Of a stretch of 64,000 nt of DNA, positions 49,609 to 60,622 are shown in pieces (the first letter of the stretch is position 1; each line of letters opens with the position of its first letter). Source of the stretch: Candidatus Mycolicibacterium alkanivorans (GTDB taxonomy: Bacteria; Actinomycetota; Actinomycetes; Mycobacteriales; Mycobacteriaceae); NCBI RefSeq assembly GCF_022760805.1, contig NZ_JAIVFL010000001.1, positions 1,922,001 through 1,986,000 of the forward strand, read 5' to 3'. The notes below the pieces were generated by a model. That model made no database searches. It saw only the letters and a program-made list of their open reading frames with translations, and had not been told where the DNA came from. Both the position numbers and the translations under genes were made by a program.

Positions 49609-50985
49609 GTGAAGAGCACCGTCGAGAAGTTGAGCCCGACCCGGGTTCGCATCAACGTGGAGGTGCCCTTCACGGAACTGCAGCCGGACTTCGACCGGGC
49701 ATACAAAGAGCTGGCCAAGCAGGTGCGGCTGCCCGGGTTCCGGCCCGGGAAGGCCCCAGCGAAGCTTCTCGAGGCCCGGCTGGGCCGCGGGGCGGTGCTC
49801 GAGCAGGTGGTCAACGACGCGCTGCCCGGCCGCTACAGCGAGGCCGTCACCACCACCGAGGTGCGCCCGTTGGGTCAGCCGAACATCGAGATCACCAAGA
49901 TCGAGGACGGCGAGGAGCTGGTGTTCACCGCCGAGGTCGACGTGCGGCCCGACATCGAGCTGCCCGACCTCAGTGAGCTGAAGATCTCCGTCGACCCGAT
50001 CGAGGTCACCGACGAGGACGTCGACGCCGAGCTGCAGGCGCTGCGTGCCCGCTTCGGAACGCTGAAGGGTGTCGAGCGTCCGGCCGCCGAAGGCGATTTC
50101 GTCTCCATCGACCTGTCGGCCACCGTCGACGGACAGGACGTCCCGGAGGCCACCACCGAGGGCCTGTCCCACGAGGTCGGCTCCGGCCAGCTGATCGACG
50201 GCCTCGACGAGGCGATCGTCGGGCTCTCCGAGGGCGAGTCCAAGACGTTCACCACCAAGCTCGTCGCCGGTGAGCTCGCCGGTAAGAACGCCGAGGTGAC
50301 CGTCACCGTCAAGTCCATCAAGGAACGCGAGCTGCCCGAGGCCGACGATGAATTCGCCCAGCTGGCAAGCGAATTCGACACCATCGAGGAGCTGAAGGCC
50401 AACCTCACCGAGCAGGTCGGCCGGGTCAAGCGCATCCACCAGGCCGAGAGGATCCGCGACAACGCCCTCGAGCTGCTGCTGGAGAAGGTCGACGTGCCGC
50501 TGCCCGAGGCGATCGTGCAGGCGCAGATCGACGAGACGGTGCACAACGCGGTCCACGGCCTCGAGCACGATGAGGCCAAATTCGCCGAGGCGCTCGAGGC
50601 GCAGGGCAGCTCGCGTGAGCAGTTCGACGCCGAGACCCGCGAGGCCGCGGAGAAGGCCGTCAAGACTCAGCTGCTGATGGACACCATCGCCGACGACCTC
50701 GACATCCAGGTCGGCCAGAACGACCTGACCGAGCGGCTCGTACTGATGTCGCGTCAGTTCGGCATCGAGCCGGCGCAGCTGCTGGGCATCCTGCAGCAGA
50801 ACAACCAGTTGCCGGCGATGTTCGCCGACGTGCGCCGCGGTCTGACCGTGGCCGCGGTGGTCGAGGCGGCCACCGTCACCGACACCAACGGTGAAGTCGT
50901 CGACACCAGCGAGTTCTTCGGATCGCCGGCCGGCGCCGAGGACACCGAGGGCGGCGCGGACGAGGAAGCCGGCGAGGCCGAATAA
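49609..50985 (+). CDS. tig: Trigger factor, ribosome-associated chaperone and prolyl isomerase
   Basis: 458 residues from GTG 49609, with GAGGAG (49596-49601) 7 bases upstream; the longer frame from 49498 reads through the tRNA. The ribosome-binding domain carries GFRPGKAP (signature FRxGxxP). A PPIase domain (~160-245, [15 protein letters not shown]) and a helical C-terminal chaperone domain with an acidic Glu/Ala/Gly tail follow. It holds nascent chains at the ribosome exit, upstream of the clpP1-clpP2-clpX protease genes, as in M. tuberculosis. Confidence 0.94.
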   Translation: MKSTVEKLSPTRVRINVEVPFTELQPDFDRAYKELAKQVRLPGFRPGKAPAKLLEARLGRGAVLEQVVNDALPGRYSEAVTTTEVRPLGQPNIEITKIEDGEELVFTAEVDVRPDIELPDLSELKISVDPIEVTDEDVDAELQALRARFGTLKGVERPAAEGDFVSIDLSATVDGQDVPEATTEGLSHEVGSGQLIDGLDEAIVGLSEGESKTFTTKLVAGELAGKNAEVTVTVKSIKERELPEADDEFAQLASEFDTIEELKANLTEQVGRVKRIHQAERIRDNALELLLEKVDVPLPEAIVQAQIDETVHNAVHGLEHDEAKFAEALEAQGSSREQFDAETREAAEKAVKTQLLMDTIADDLDIQVGQNDLTERLVLMSRQFGIEPAQLLGILQQNNQLPAMFADVRRGLTVAAVVEAATVTDTNGEVVDTSEFFGSPAGAEDTEGGADEEAGEAE

Positions 50986-50999
50986 CGCCGAAAGCGAAC
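50982..50999 (+). promoter_or_regulatory. ClgR-type activator site upstream of clpP1
   Basis: ATAACGCCGAAAGCGAAC matches every position of the corynebacterial ClgR consensus WNNWCGCYNANRGCGWWS. It overlaps the tig stop codon and lies 83 bases before the clpP1 start. ClgR activates clpP genes in actinobacteria. A weaker copy (CGCCGAAAGCA, 52350-52360) lies before clpX. Confidence 0.65.
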
Positions 51000-51082
51000 G
51001 TGCGCTCTCCGGGGAGTGCGGTTGGCCGCTGGTTGGTTAGGGTCGGGTAGTACGCAGTCTTGAAGAAAGCAGGTATCAAGTC

Positions 51083-51679
51083 GTGACTCACATGCGTTCA
51101 GGCGCGCCAGGGCTGAACCTCACTGACTCGGTGTATGAGCGGTTGCTCGCCGAGCGCATCATCTTCCTCGGCTCTCAGGTCGACGACGAGATCGCCAACC
51201 GGCTGTGCGCGCAGATTCTGCTGCTGGCGGCGGAGGATCCGACCAAGGACATCTCGCTGTACATCAACTCGCCGGGCGGCTCGATCAGCGCCGGCATGGC
51301 TATCTACGACACGATGGTGCTCGCGCCGTGCGACGTGGCCACCTACGCTATGGGCATGGCCGCCTCGATGGGCGAGTTCCTGCTCGCGGCAGGCGCCAAG
51401 GGCAAGCGCTATGCGCTGCCGCACGCCCGCATCCTCATGCACCAGCCGCTGGGCGGTATCACCGGTGGCGCGGCCGACATCGCCATCCAGGCCGAGCAGT
51501 TTGCGCTCATCAAGAAGGAGATGTTCCGGCTCAACGCGGAGTTCACCGGCCAGCCGATCGAGCGCATCGAGGCCGACTCCGATCGTGACCGCTGGTTCAC
51601 CGCGCAGCAAGCGCTCGAGTACGGCTTCGTCGACCACATCATCACCCGTGCCCACGTGAACGGACTGTCCAATGCCTGA
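51083..51679 (+). CDS. clpP1: ATP-dependent Clp protease proteolytic subunit 1
   Basis: 198 residues from GTG 51083 (ATG 51092 is also in frame). ClpP triad: Ser in [11 protein letters not shown] (~residue 98), His in RILMHQPLG, Asp in ADSDRDRWF. In mycobacteria ClpP1 and ClpP2 form a mixed two-ring complex that needs both subunits. The 3' end overlaps clpP2 by 8 bases. A ClgR-type site lies in the promoter region. Confidence 0.94.
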   Translation: MTHMRSGAPGLNLTDSVYERLLAERIIFLGSQVDDEIANRLCAQILLLAAEDPTKDISLYINSPGGSISAGMAIYDTMVLAPCDVATYAMGMAASMGEFLLAAGAKGKRYALPHARILMHQPLGGITGGAADIAIQAEQFALIKKEMFRLNAEFTGQPIERIEADSDRDRWFTAQQALEYGFVDHIITRAHVNGLSNA

Positions 51680-52319
51680 TTACACCGACCCCCGGCTGGC
51701 TCCACAGGGGCGCTACATCCTGCCGTCGTTCATCGAGCACTCCAGCTGGGGCGTCAAGGAGTCCAACCCCTACAACAAGTTGTTCGAGGAACGCATCATC
51801 TTCCTCGGTGTGCAGGTCGACGACGCCTCGGCCAACGACATCATGGCCCAGCTGCTGGTGCTGGAGTCGCTGGATCCCGACCGCGACATCACCATGTACA
51901 TCAATTCACCGGGTGGCTCGTTCACCTCGTTGATGGCGATCTACGACACCATGCAGTACGTGCGCGCCGACATCCAGACCGTCTGCCTGGGGCAGGCCGC
52001 CTCGGCGGCCGCCGTGCTGCTGGCGGCGGGCTCGCCCGGTAAGCGGCTGGCGCTGCCCAACGCGCGCGTGCTGATTCACCAGCCGTCGCTCGGTGGCGTC
52101 ATCCAGGGCCAGTTCTCCGACCTAGAGATCCAGGCCGCCGAGATCGAGCGGATGCGGACCCTCATGGAGCAGACCCTGGCCCGTCACACCGGCAAGGACC
52201 CCGCCGTCATCCGCAAGGACACCGATCGCGACAAGATCCTGACCGCCGCGGACGCCAAGGAGTACGGGATCATCGACACCGTGCTGGAGTACCGGAAGCT
52301 CTCGGCTCAGAACGCCTGA
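51672..52319 (+). CDS. clpP2: ATP-dependent Clp protease proteolytic subunit 2
   Basis: 215 residues from ATG 51672, inside the end of clpP1. Triad Ser in [13 protein letters not shown], His in [11 protein letters not shown], and Asp in KDTDRDKIL. The longer N-terminal segment ([17 protein letters not shown]) is typical of ClpP2, whose ring docks the ATPases ClpX and ClpC1. The overlap with clpP1 should keep subunit amounts balanced. Confidence 0.94.
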   Translation: MPDYTDPRLAPQGRYILPSFIEHSSWGVKESNPYNKLFEERIIFLGVQVDDASANDIMAQLLVLESLDPDRDITMYINSPGGSFTSLMAIYDTMQYVRADIQTVCLGQAASAAAVLLAAGSPGKRLALPNARVLIHQPSLGGVIQGQFSDLEIQAAEIERMRTLMEQTLARHTGKDPAVIRKDTDRDKILTAADAKEYGIIDTVLEYRKLSAQNA

Positions 52320-52551
52320 GTCGGGATCGCCGCCGTCGTAGCGGCGACACGCCGAAAGCACAGCGCCGCGTTCCGGGGCGACGGGAGCGGTGTCAGGGGA
52401 TATGTTCACCACACGCACGAATACCGCTGACGCTATTCGCTTCTACCTGTCGCACCGTGGCCGAGCGAACGGGTAGCGTCGGGACATAGCCCACGCAGAC
52501 TTGATGGCAAAGATCGAACACCGACGGCGAAGGAAGTAGGACCCCACCACC
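52320..52551. other. clpP2-clpX intergenic region
   Basis: 232 bases with no gene. It holds a partial ClgR-type match (CGCCGAAAGCA at 52350-52360, last GCG changed to GCA and weak flanks). A GC-rich inverted-repeat stretch near 52328-52346 (CGCCGCCGTCGTAGCGGCG) could form a hairpin after clpP2. A separate clpX promoter is likely here. Confidence 0.4.
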
Positions 52552-53832
52552 ATGGCGCGCATCGGAGACGGCGGTGACCTGCTGAAGTGCTCGTTCTGCG
52601 GGAAGAGTCAGAAGCAGGTCAAAAAGCTGATCGCAGGCCCGGGTGTCTACATCTGCGACGAGTGCATCGACCTGTGCAACGAGATCATCGAAGAGGAGCT
52701 GGCCGACGCCGACGACGTCAAGCTCGATGAACTGCCCAAGCCGGCCGAGATCCGGGAGTTCCTGGAGAGCTATGTCATCGGGCAGGACACCGCCAAGCGC
52801 ACCCTCGCCGTCGCCGTCTACAACCACTACAAGCGCATCCAGGCTGGCGAGAAACATCGTGATTCCCGTTCCGAGCCCGTCGAGCTGGCCAAGTCCAACA
52901 TCCTGATGCTGGGCCCGACCGGATGCGGCAAGACCTACCTGGCACAGACCCTGGCCAAGATGCTCAACGTGCCGTTCGCCATCGCCGACGCCACCGCGCT
53001 CACCGAGGCCGGTTACGTCGGTGAGGACGTCGAGAACATTCTGCTCAAGCTGATCCAGGCCGCCGACTACGACGTCAAGCGCGCCGAGACCGGCATCATC
53101 TACATCGACGAGGTCGACAAGATCGCCCGCAAGAGCGAGAACCCGTCGATCACCCGTGACGTCTCCGGTGAGGGTGTGCAGCAGGCGCTGCTGAAGATCC
53201 TGGAAGGCACCCAGGCTTCGGTGCCGCCGCAGGGCGGCCGTAAGCACCCGCACCAGGAGTTCATCCAGATCGATACCACCAACGTGCTGTTCATCGTGGC
53301 GGGCGCGTTCGCGGGGCTGGAGAAGATCGTCTCCGACCGGGTCGGCAAGCGTGGGCTTGGCTTCGGTGCCGAGGTGAAGTCCAAGGCCGAGATCGACACG
53401 CAGGACCATTTCGCCGAGGTGATGCCCGAGGATCTGATCAAGTTCGGCCTGATCCCGGAGTTCATCGGGCGCCTGCCGGTGGTGGCGTCGGTGACCAACC
53501 TGGACAAGGAATCGCTGGTGCAGATCCTGTCCAAGCCGAAGAACGCGCTGGTCAAGCAGTACACCCGCTTGTTCGAGATGGACGGCGTCGAGCTGGAGTT
53601 CGACGAAGATGCCTTGGACGCCATCGCCGACCAGGCGATCCACCGGGGCACCGGCGCCCGCGGTCTGCGCGCGATCATGGAAGAAGTCCTGCTGCCGGTG
53701 ATGTACGACATCCCCAGCCGCGACGACGTCGCCAAGGTCGTGGTGACCAAGGAGACCGTCCAGGACAACGTCCTGCCGACGATCGTGCCACGCAAGCCGT
53801 CGCGCCCCGAGCGTCGCGACAAGTCCGCCTAG
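52552..53832 (+). CDS. clpX: Clp protease ATP-binding subunit ClpX
   Basis: 426 residues from ATG 52552, with GGAAG about 15 bases upstream. The N-terminal zinc-binding domain has CSFCGKSQ and CDECIDLC. The AAA+ module has Walker [12 protein letters not shown], Walker [12 protein letters not shown], the pore region GYVGEDVEN and a sensor-2 [11 protein letters not shown]. The IGF-type ClpP-docking loop region is IGRLPVV. It unfolds tagged substrates for ClpP1P2. Confidence 0.95.
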   Translation: MARIGDGGDLLKCSFCGKSQKQVKKLIAGPGVYICDECIDLCNEIIEEELADADDVKLDELPKPAEIREFLESYVIGQDTAKRTLAVAVYNHYKRIQAGEKHRDSRSEPVELAKSNILMLGPTGCGKTYLAQTLAKMLNVPFAIADATALTEAGYVGEDVENILLKLIQAADYDVKRAETGIIYIDEVDKIARKSENPSITRDVSGEGVQQALLKILEGTQASVPPQGGRKHPHQEFIQIDTTNVLFIVAGAFAGLEKIVSDRVGKRGLGFGAEVKSKAEIDTQDHFAEVMPEDLIKFGLIPEFIGRLPVVASVTNLDKESLVQILSKPKNALVKQYTRLFEMDGVELEFDEDALDAIADQAIHRGTGARGLRAIMEEVLLPVMYDIPSRDDVAKVVVTKETVQDNVLPTIVPRKPSRPERRDKSA

Positions 53833-54015
53833 CGCTTCCGCTGAGCCTGCGCGTTTCCCGTTCGACGATCACCTCGTCGAGCAGAAGCGCGATCTCCGCG
53901 ACCCGTCCCGCTGAGCGAATGCGGTCTGTAGATTGCGTGCGCAGTTGCGGTGGTGGGGATTGTGGAGCACCACACTGATCGCGTGACGTAGCGCGCGCGG
54001 TGTCGGCGTGTGCGT

Positions 54016-54846
54016 CTAGTGCTGGATGCGGTCGGCCCTGCTGTAGATGTTCATCGATTCCCCGCGTAGGAACGCCACCAGGGTCAGACCCGACTGGGTG
54101 GCCAGGTCGACGGCCAGCGAGGACGGTGCCGACACCGCGGCAAGCACCGGGATACCGGCCATCACCGCCTTCTGGGTGAGCTCGAAGGACGCTCGGCCGC
54201 TGACCAGCAGGACAGTGCCGCTCAGCGGGACGTGGTGGGCTTCCAGCGCCCAGCCGATCACCTTGTCGACGGCGTTGTGCCGGCCGACATCCTCGCGCAC
54301 GGCCAGCATCGTGCCGTCGACATCGAACAACGCCGCGCCGTGCAGTCCGCCTGTGCTGGCGAAAACCTTTTGCGCCGAGCGCAGTTGGGTGGGCATCGCG
54401 GTCAGCGTCGCGACAGTCACGGTCGATGGGTCGTCGCCGGGGGCGTGTCGGCTGGTCAACCGGACGGCGTCGATCGAGGCTTTGCCGCACACCCCGCATG
54501 ACGAGGTGGTGTAGAAGTTGCGGGTGACGTCCACCTCCGGCATCGGCACACCGGGGCGCAGCGTCACATCGAGCACGTTGTAGCTGTTCATGCCGTCGGC
54601 ATCGGATTCAGCACCGCGGCAGTAGCGGACGGTGAGCACGTCGTCGCGGTGGGTGATGACCCCTTCGGTCAACAGAAAGCCCTGTACCAGTTCGACATCG
54701 GAACCGGGGGTGCGCATTGTGACACTCAGCGGCGAGGAATTGACGCGAATCTCCAGCGGCTCCTCGACGACCAAGGTCTCCGAGCGCTCGGTGGCGTTCC
54801 CGTCGATGACGCGGCTGACCCGCCACCGCGAGGTTACCCGCCCCAC
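54016..54846 (-). CDS. fdhD: FdhD sulfurtransferase for formate dehydrogenase maturation
   Basis: 276 residues from GTG 54846. Signature [15 protein letters not shown] holds the CxxC that carries sulfur from IscS to the molybdenum cofactor; [17 protein letters not shown] and [13 protein letters not shown] fit FdhD. It overlaps the upstream molybdoenzyme gene by 13 bases, so the two are translated together. In M. tuberculosis the pair lies elsewhere (Rv2899c-Rv2900c), so this location is different. Confidence 0.92.
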   Translation of the reverse strand: MGRVTSRWRVSRVIDGNATERSETLVVEEPLEIRVNSSPLSVTMRTPGSDVELVQGFLLTEGVITHRDDVLTVRYCRGAESDADGMNSYNVLDVTLRPGVPMPEVDVTRNFYTTSSCGVCGKASIDAVRLTSRHAPGDDPSTVTVATLTAMPTQLRSAQKVFASTGGLHGAALFDVDGTMLAVREDVGRHNAVDKVIGWALEAHHVPLSGTVLLVSGRASFELTQKAVMAGIPVLAAVSAPSSLAVDLATQSGLTLVAFLRGESMNIYSRADRIQH

Positions 54847-57185
54847 GTTGTGCCGCTTCCCAGGTCGCCGGGATCCTGCCCGCCGGGTTCCAGCCGGATC
54901 ACGACCGCCTTCGAGACCGGCGTATTCGACCTGGCGGCAACGTGATCCAGCGGCACCAGGGGATTGGTCTCCGGGTAGTAGGCGGCGGCGTTGCCAACCG
55001 GGGTGGAGTAGGGCACGACGAGGAAATCCTTGGCGCGGCGCTCCTGCAATTCGCCCTGACGGTCGGTGAACTCCGAGATCAAGTCGACTCGGTCGCCCGC
55101 AGCCAGCCCGAGTGCCTCGATGTCGGCAGGATTGACGAAGACCACGCGGCGACCACCCTTGACCCCGCGGTAACGGTCATCGAGGCCGTAGATGGTGGTG
55201 TTGTACTGGTCGTGGCTGCGCAATGTCTGCAGCACCAGCCGGCCAGGCGGTACCGCTACCCAGTGCAGCGGGTTGACTGCGAAGTTCGCCTTGCCGGTGG
55301 TGGTGGGAAATTCACGGGAATCCCTTGGCGGGTGCGGCAATTGGAAGCCGTCGGGTTGGCGCACTCGGGTGTTGTAGTCGGCGCAGCCCGGCACGACGGC
55401 GGCGATCGCGTCGCGGATGGTGTCGTAGTCGGCGGCGAAGGTCTCCCACGGCACGGGGTGGTCGGCTCCGAGCACCGTGCGGGCCAGCTGGCAGATGATG
55501 GCGACCTCGCTGCGGACCTCGTCGCTCGGCGGGGTCAGGCTGCCCCGCGACAGGTGCACCATCGACATCGAATCCTCGACGGAGACAACCTGTTTGTGGC
55601 CGTTCACGAGGTCGCGGTCGGTGCGGCCCAGGGTGGGCAGGATGAGCGCCGTGCGGCCGTGCACCAGGTGGCTGCGGTTGAGCTTGGTGGAGACCTGCAC
55701 GGTCAGCGCGCAGGTGCTCAGCGCCGACTCCGTCACGGCGGTATCCGGGGTGGCCGAGGCGAAATTGCCGCCCATGGCCAGGAACACCGATGCCCGCCCG
55801 TCGCGCATCGCCCGGATGGCGGCGACCGTGTCGTAGCCGTGCTTGCGGGGACTGATGATGCCGAACCGGTTGTCCAGTGCAGTCAGGAAAGTCTCGGGGA
55901 CTTTCTCCCAGATCCCCATCGTGCGGTCACCCTGGACGTTGGAATGCCCCCGCACCGGGCACACTCCGGCGCCGGGCTTGCCGATCATGCCGCGCAACAA
56001 CAGCAGGTTGGTCATCTCGGCGATCGTGGCGACGGCGTGGGTGTGCTGGGTGATGCCCATCGCCCAGCAGACGATCGTGCGCTGCGAGGCCGCGAGCATG
56101 CCCGCGACCCGATCCAACTGCGGCCGGGAGATACCCGTCGCCTCGGTGACGGTGTCCAAGTTGACCGTGCGGGCGTCGGCGAGGTACCCGCCGAATCCGT
56201 GGCAGTGCTGAGCGATGAACTCCCGGTCGATCACACTGCCCGGGGCGCGGTCGTCGGCCTCCACCAGCAGCCGGCCCAGCCCCTTGAACAACGCCAGGTC
56301 GCCGCCGATGCGGATCTGCACGAACTCGTCGGCAATCGGCACCCCGTGGCCGATCACGCCGTTCACCTTCTGCGGATCCTTGAACCGGATCAGGCCGGCC
56401 TCGGGCAGTGGGTTGATGGCGATGATCTTCGCCCCGTTGGCTTTCGCCTTCTCCAGCACCGAGAGCATCCGCGGATGGTTGGTGCCCGGATTCTGCCCGG
56501 CGATGACGATGACGTCGGCGTGCTCGACGTCGTCGACCGTCACCGAGCCCTTGCCGATGCCGATGGAATCGATCAGCGCCGTGCCCGACGACTCGTGGCA
56601 CATGTTGGAACAGTCCGGCAGATTGTTGGTGCCGAAGCTGCGCACCAGTAGTTGGTAGAGAAATGCGGCCTCGTTGCTGGTGCGCCCCGAGGTGTAGAAC
56701 ACCGCCTCGTGCGGGGAACCGAGGTCACGCAGGTGCTCGGCGATCAGCCGGTAGGCCTCGTCCCAGCCGATCGGCCGGTAGTGCTGCTCGCCGGGCCGCA
56801 GGACCATCGGGTGGGTGAGCCGGCCCTGCTGGGACAACCAGTACTCGGGCTTGGCGGCCAGTTCGGCCACCGAATGGCGAGCGAAGAACTCCGGGGTGAC
56901 CCGTCGCTTGGTGGCCTCCTCGGCCACCGCCTTGGCGCCGTTTTCGCAGAACTCAGCGAGTTTGCGGCCGCCGTGCTCTTCGGGCCAGGCGCAACCCGGG
57001 CAGTCGAATCCATGCCGCTGATTGAGCCGTGCCAGGGTGGCCAGTGTGCGGACCGGACCCATTTCGGCCAGCCCGCGCTGCATGCTGACCATCACGGCCT
57101 TCACCCCGGCGGCCTCGTGTTTGGCGTCGCTGACGTGTACCACGTGCTCGTCGTAGTCGGCGGGGATGTCGCGGCCGATGCTCAT
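54834..57185 (-). CDS. fdhF: FdhF/YdeP-type molybdopterin oxidoreductase
   Basis: 783 residues from ATG 57185. An N-terminal region with [12 protein letters not shown] is followed by the bis-MGD domains: [69 protein letters not shown], and a C-terminal [20 protein letters not shown]. It is the YdeP/FdhF-like branch without a clear N-terminal 4Fe-4S motif and without selenocysteine; Cys sits where SeCys occurs in E. coli FdhF. The electron partner is unknown. With FdhD next door it is a complete minimal unit. Confidence 0.85.
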   Translation of the reverse strand: MSIGRDIPADYDEHVVHVSDAKHEAAGVKAVMVSMQRGLAEMGPVRTLATLARLNQRHGFDCPGCAWPEEHGGRKLAEFCENGAKAVAEEATKRRVTPEFFARHSVAELAAKPEYWLSQQGRLTHPMVLRPGEQHYRPIGWDEAYRLIAEHLRDLGSPHEAVFYTSGRTSNEAAFLYQLLVRSFGTNNLPDCSNMCHESSGTALIDSIGIGKGSVTVDDVEHADVIVIAGQNPGTNHPRMLSVLEKAKANGAKIIAINPLPEAGLIRFKDPQKVNGVIGHGVPIADEFVQIRIGGDLALFKGLGRLLVEADDRAPGSVIDREFIAQHCHGFGGYLADARTVNLDTVTEATGISRPQLDRVAGMLAASQRTIVCWAMGITQHTHAVATIAEMTNLLLLRGMIGKPGAGVCPVRGHSNVQGDRTMGIWEKVPETFLTALDNRFGIISPRKHGYDTVAAIRAMRDGRASVFLAMGGNFASATPDTAVTESALSTCALTVQVSTKLNRSHLVHGRTALILPTLGRTDRDLVNGHKQVVSVEDSMSMVHLSRGSLTPPSDEVRSEVAIICQLARTVLGADHPVPWETFAADYDTIRDAIAAVVPGCADYNTRVRQPDGFQLPHPPRDSREFPTTTGKANFAVNPLHWVAVPPGRLVLQTLRSHDQYNTTIYGLDDRYRGVKGGRRVVFVNPADIEALGLAAGDRVDLISEFTDRQGELQERRAKDFLVVPYSTPVGNAAAYYPETNPLVPLDHVAARSNTPVSKAVVIRLEPGGQDPGDLGSGTTWGG

Positions 57186-57575
57186 GCCCTCAAATCTAGG
57201 CTGCGGAGCTGACCGTCCGCATTCACCTGCCCGATTTGGCAGTCGCCTTGCCGCTGGCCGGGTGTGCGTCGCGCTTGCCCGACGCTCGCACCGGGCACGG
57301 CCGTGCCGCCTGCCGAACTCTTCTCTGCGACGGCTGGCGCCGAAGCCGACCGCTGCGGCCGGCGAGCCGGATCCGCCGTTCTGCACGGCCACGACGTCAT
57401 GCAGTACCTTGTGGACTACGTCGACCATTGCGGCCATTCCCGGACTTTGTTGCCGATCACGCCGCTATCTGGCGTTGACGCCGGCGTAACAAGTTCGGAA
57501 TCGAAGCTTCCTAGTGTTGGCCGGTCACACATCCGCGAGCAGACGCGGACGTCTTGGGTGCAGAGGAAGATTCAG
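57186..57575. other. 390-base region between divergent fdhF and glutamine synthetase genes
   Basis: No convincing gene; an open frame in the glutamine synthetase phase exists but lacks homology. It must hold promoters in both directions. Near 57486-57501 GTAAC-N6-GGAAT (AC-N9-AT) weakly resembles a mycobacterial GlnR half-site pair, plausible for a glutamine synthetase gene but unproven. Confidence 0.4.
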
Positions 57576-59750
57576 TTGAGCGGAAACGCGGCCCGTCTCC
57601 AGGCGATCGTCAATGTCGAGGCCTACGAGCCTCCCCCGATCAGCTTCGATCCAGGCGAGGCGCCGGGCGAGATCTTCGGATCGAACGTCTTCACCCTGGC
57701 GGAGATGCGGTTGCGGTTGCCGAAGTCGGTCTACAAGTCGGTCGTCGCGACCGTCGAGAAGGGTGCGAAGCTCGATCCGGCAGTCGCCGACGCCGTCGCC
57801 TCGGTGATGAAGGACTGGGCGCTGTCGAAGGGCGCGACCCACTACGCACACGTCTTCTACCCCATGACTGGGCTGACCGCCGAGAAGCACGACAGCTTCC
57901 TGGAGCCGGTGGGTGACGGCGCGACGCTCGCCGAATTCGCGGGCAAGACCCTCATCCAAGGCGAGCCCGACGCGTCCAGCTTCCCGTCGGGCGGTCTGCG
58001 TAGCACCTTCGAGGCGCGCGGCTACACCGGATGGGACGTCACCAGCCCGGCCTACATCCTGGAGAACCCGAACGGCAACACGCTGTGCATCCCGACGGTG
58101 TTCGTCTCGATGACCGGTGAGGCGCTGGACTACAAGACGCCGCTGCTGCGTAGCCAGCAGGCCATGGGCGCCCAGGCCGAGCGCATCCTGAAGCTGTTCG
58201 GCCACAAGGATTTCGACCACATCGTGTCGTTCTGCGGGCCCGAGCAGGAGTACTTCCTGGTAGACCGCCACTTCTTCCTGGCTCGCCCCGACCTGATCAA
58301 CTCGGGTCGTACGCTGTTCGGTGCGAAGCCGCCCAAGGGCCAGGAATTCGACGACCACTACTTCGGCGCCATCCCGGACCGGGTGCTGGCCTTCATGATG
58401 GACACCGAGCGTGAGCTGTTCAAGCTCGGCATCCCGGCCAAGACCCGGCACAATGAGGTCGCGCCAGGTCAATTCGAGATCGCGCCGATGTTCGAGCGGG
58501 CCAATCTCGCCGCCGACCATCAGCAGCTGTTGATGACAACGTTCCGCAAGATCGCCAAGAAGCACGGCATGGAGTGCCTGTTTCACGAGAAGCCGTTTGC
58601 CGGTGTCAACGGTTCGGGCAAGCACGTGAATTTCTCGATGGGCAATGCGCAGTTCGGCAGCCTGCTGGTGCCCGGCGACACCCCCCACGAGAACGCGCAG
58701 TTCCTGGTGTTCTGCGCGGCGGTCATCCGGGCGGTGCACAAGTACGGCGGCCTGCTGCGGGTCTCGGTGGCCTCTGCCACCAACGATCACCGGCTGGGCG
58801 CCAACGAGGCTCCGCCGGCCATCATCTCGATCTTCCTCGGCGATCAGCTGGCCGACGTGTTCGAGCAGATCGCCAAGGGGGCGGCCACGTCGTCAAAGGG
58901 CAAGGGCACCATGATCATCGGTGTCGACACGCTGCCCGAGCTGCCGACCGACCCGGGTGACCGCAACCGCACCAGCCCATTCGCGTTCACCGGCAACCGC
59001 TTCGAGTTCCGCGCTCCGGGCTCGGGGCAGACGATCAACGTGCCGATGATCATCCTCAACACGATCATGGCCGACTCGCTCGACTATATGGCCACCGTGC
59101 TGGACGGGGCCGTCGCCGACGGCGAGAACTTCGACCAGGCCGTGCAGAAACTGCTGACCGAGATCATCACCGAGCACGGCGCCGTCGTGTTCAACGGTGA
59201 CGGCTACTCCGAGAACTGGCAGATCGAAGCGGCCGAGCGCGGCCTGCCGAACCTCAAGACGACGCTCGATGCCATCCCGCAGCTGGTGACGCCGGAGGCG
59301 ATCGAGGTCTTCGAGAGGTACGGCGTCTTCAACTCGCGCGAGCTGCACAGCCGCAAAGAGGTCCGCTATGAGACCTACGCCCTGACCGTCAATGTCGAGG
59401 CCAAGCTGACGCTGGAAATCGGGTCGACGGTGATCCTGCCCGCGGCCATTCGGTACCAGACCGAGCTGGCGCAGAACGTCGCGGCGCTGAAGAAGGCTGG
59501 GGTGGCTGCGGACACGACGTTGCTCGAGACTGTGTCCACGCCGATTCCGGAGCTGACTGCGGCGCTGGCAGCACTCAAGACGGCGATCGATGTGCACGGC
59601 GGCGATTCTGGCAAGGAAGAGGCCGAGCACGCGGCGAGCCTGCTGCCCTTGATGGACGCCGTGCGTTCGGCCGCTGACACGCTGGAAAGCGTTGTCGCCG
59701 ATGATCTCTGGCCGCTGCCGACCTACCAGGAGATGCTCTACATACTCTGA
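57576..59750 (+). CDS. Glutamine synthetase type III (GlnN class)
   Basis: 724 residues, the size of GSIII (type I/II enzymes are ~360-480). The start is TTG 57576: GAGGA (57563-57567) lies 8 bases upstream and the protein begins [10 protein letters not shown] as expected. Motifs: [60 protein letters not shown] and the [16 protein letters not shown]rg/Glu site. ATP-dependent synthesis of glutamine from glutamate and ammonia. M. tuberculosis lacks this class. GSIII enzymes are not known to be adenylylated, so control would be transcriptional. Confidence 0.9.
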   Translation: MSGNAARLQAIVNVEAYEPPPISFDPGEAPGEIFGSNVFTLAEMRLRLPKSVYKSVVATVEKGAKLDPAVADAVASVMKDWALSKGATHYAHVFYPMTGLTAEKHDSFLEPVGDGATLAEFAGKTLIQGEPDASSFPSGGLRSTFEARGYTGWDVTSPAYILENPNGNTLCIPTVFVSMTGEALDYKTPLLRSQQAMGAQAERILKLFGHKDFDHIVSFCGPEQEYFLVDRHFFLARPDLINSGRTLFGAKPPKGQEFDDHYFGAIPDRVLAFMMDTERELFKLGIPAKTRHNEVAPGQFEIAPMFERANLAADHQQLLMTTFRKIAKKHGMECLFHEKPFAGVNGSGKHVNFSMGNAQFGSLLVPGDTPHENAQFLVFCAAVIRAVHKYGGLLRVSVASATNDHRLGANEAPPAIISIFLGDQLADVFEQIAKGAATSSKGKGTMIIGVDTLPELPTDPGDRNRTSPFAFTGNRFEFRAPGSGQTINVPMIILNTIMADSLDYMATVLDGAVADGENFDQAVQKLLTEIITEHGAVVFNGDGYSENWQIEAAERGLPNLKTTLDAIPQLVTPEAIEVFERYGVFNSRELHSRKEVRYETYALTVNVEAKLTLEIGSTVILPAAIRYQTELAQNVAALKKAGVAADTTLLETVSTPIPELTAALAALKTAIDVHGGDSGKEEAEHAASLLPLMDAVRSAADTLESVVADDLWPLPTYQEMLYIL

Positions 59751-59839
59751 GTGTCGTTGCCTTGCCGACGCCGGCGGCCCGAGTTCGCTGACGCCGCTGG
59801 AGGTCAGCCGAAATGACGGGCCGAGGGCGATCGTCATGA

Positions 59840-60061
59840 TCACGCCTCGACCCCCTCGACGTCGAGGCCACGTCCGCCGCCGTCCATGCCGACTGGGATG
59901 AGGGCCGTTCCCGCGGCGTGGTCGGCTCACCGCACTTCTTCACTGGCGACGGGGGAAGCTGGTTTTGTCCCAGCCTGGCGATCAGCCGCGACGACGTGGG
60001 CAACTTCGCGATCGCCTGGAAGCAGGACACGGAGGCATTCGTCGACCGCGTCTTCGGCTGA
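59840..60061 (+). pseudogene. C-terminal relic of a DsbA-family (FrnE-like) oxidoreductase
   Basis: After an in-frame TGA at 59837 the frame reads LDPLDVEATSAAVHADWDEG, RSRGVVGSPHFFTGDGGSWF, CPSLAISRDDVGNFAI and WKQDTEAFVDRVFG to a stop at 60061. This is the end of a DsbA/FrnE-type protein, including the cis-Pro region (VVGSPHFF). The N-terminal thioredoxin half with the CxxC motif is absent and no start fits. It lies between the glutamine synthetase and the sulfur module, whose neighbours are otherwise intact. Confidence 0.55.
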
Positions 60062-60137
60062 GCCTGGCCGGCTCATCGGGACCGCCGTGGTCAGCTCGAT
60101 GAATCTGAGGCCGGCTGGATCTCTTTCCCGATTGAGA

Positions 60138-60470
60138 TTAAATGACGGTGCCCGCGGTACCGTCATCGCGCACGACGGGTTGCCCGGCCTCCCGCCATGC
60201 CTTCATCCCTCCGGCCAGGTTGTAGACGGTAACCCCGGCGGCGGCGAGGTTCTTTGCCGCTGAACCGGATCTGTTGCCTGACCGGCACACCGCGACAACG
60301 GGCGCGGTGGTGTCGAGGGTGCGCGCGTCGAGGTCGCCAAGGCGTACATGAACCGCGCCGGGTGCATGTCCGGCTGCCCACTCTTCGTCCTCCCGAACGT
60401 CGAGCAGGACGGCGCCGGACTCGTCGACAAGCCGCATCGCCCCGACCGGATCGACTTCCAATACGTTCAT
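60138..60470 (-). CDS. Single-domain rhodanese
   Basis: 110 residues from ATG 60470 (GTG 60473 adjoins). Rhodanese fold: LLDVREDEEWAAGHAPGAVHV and the active loop VAVCRSGNRSGSAA with the persulfide-forming Cys; YNLAGGMKAWREAGQPV ends the domain. Moves sulfane sulfur between carriers. Last gene of the leftward group (rhodanese-DUF2892, TauE, this), with 152 bases separating it from the TauE gene. Confidence 0.88.
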   Translation of the reverse strand: MNVLEVDPVGAMRLVDESGAVLLDVREDEEWAAGHAPGAVHVRLGDLDARTLDTTAPVVAVCRSGNRSGSAAKNLAAAGVTVYNLAGGMKAWREAGQPVVRDDGTAGTVI

Positions 60471-60622
60471 CACGCTTTACCTTTCACTCGGATCGCAGAC
60501 CTGATGTCGTCGGCGGGGATCTCCTTGGTGCAGCAGAACCAGTCTCCGCAGTGCAGCCCATCGGCCGGTGTCGCGCCTTTCGCAGTCAGCCGAGACGACA
60601 AGCCGATGTCTGGCGAGTGGGG

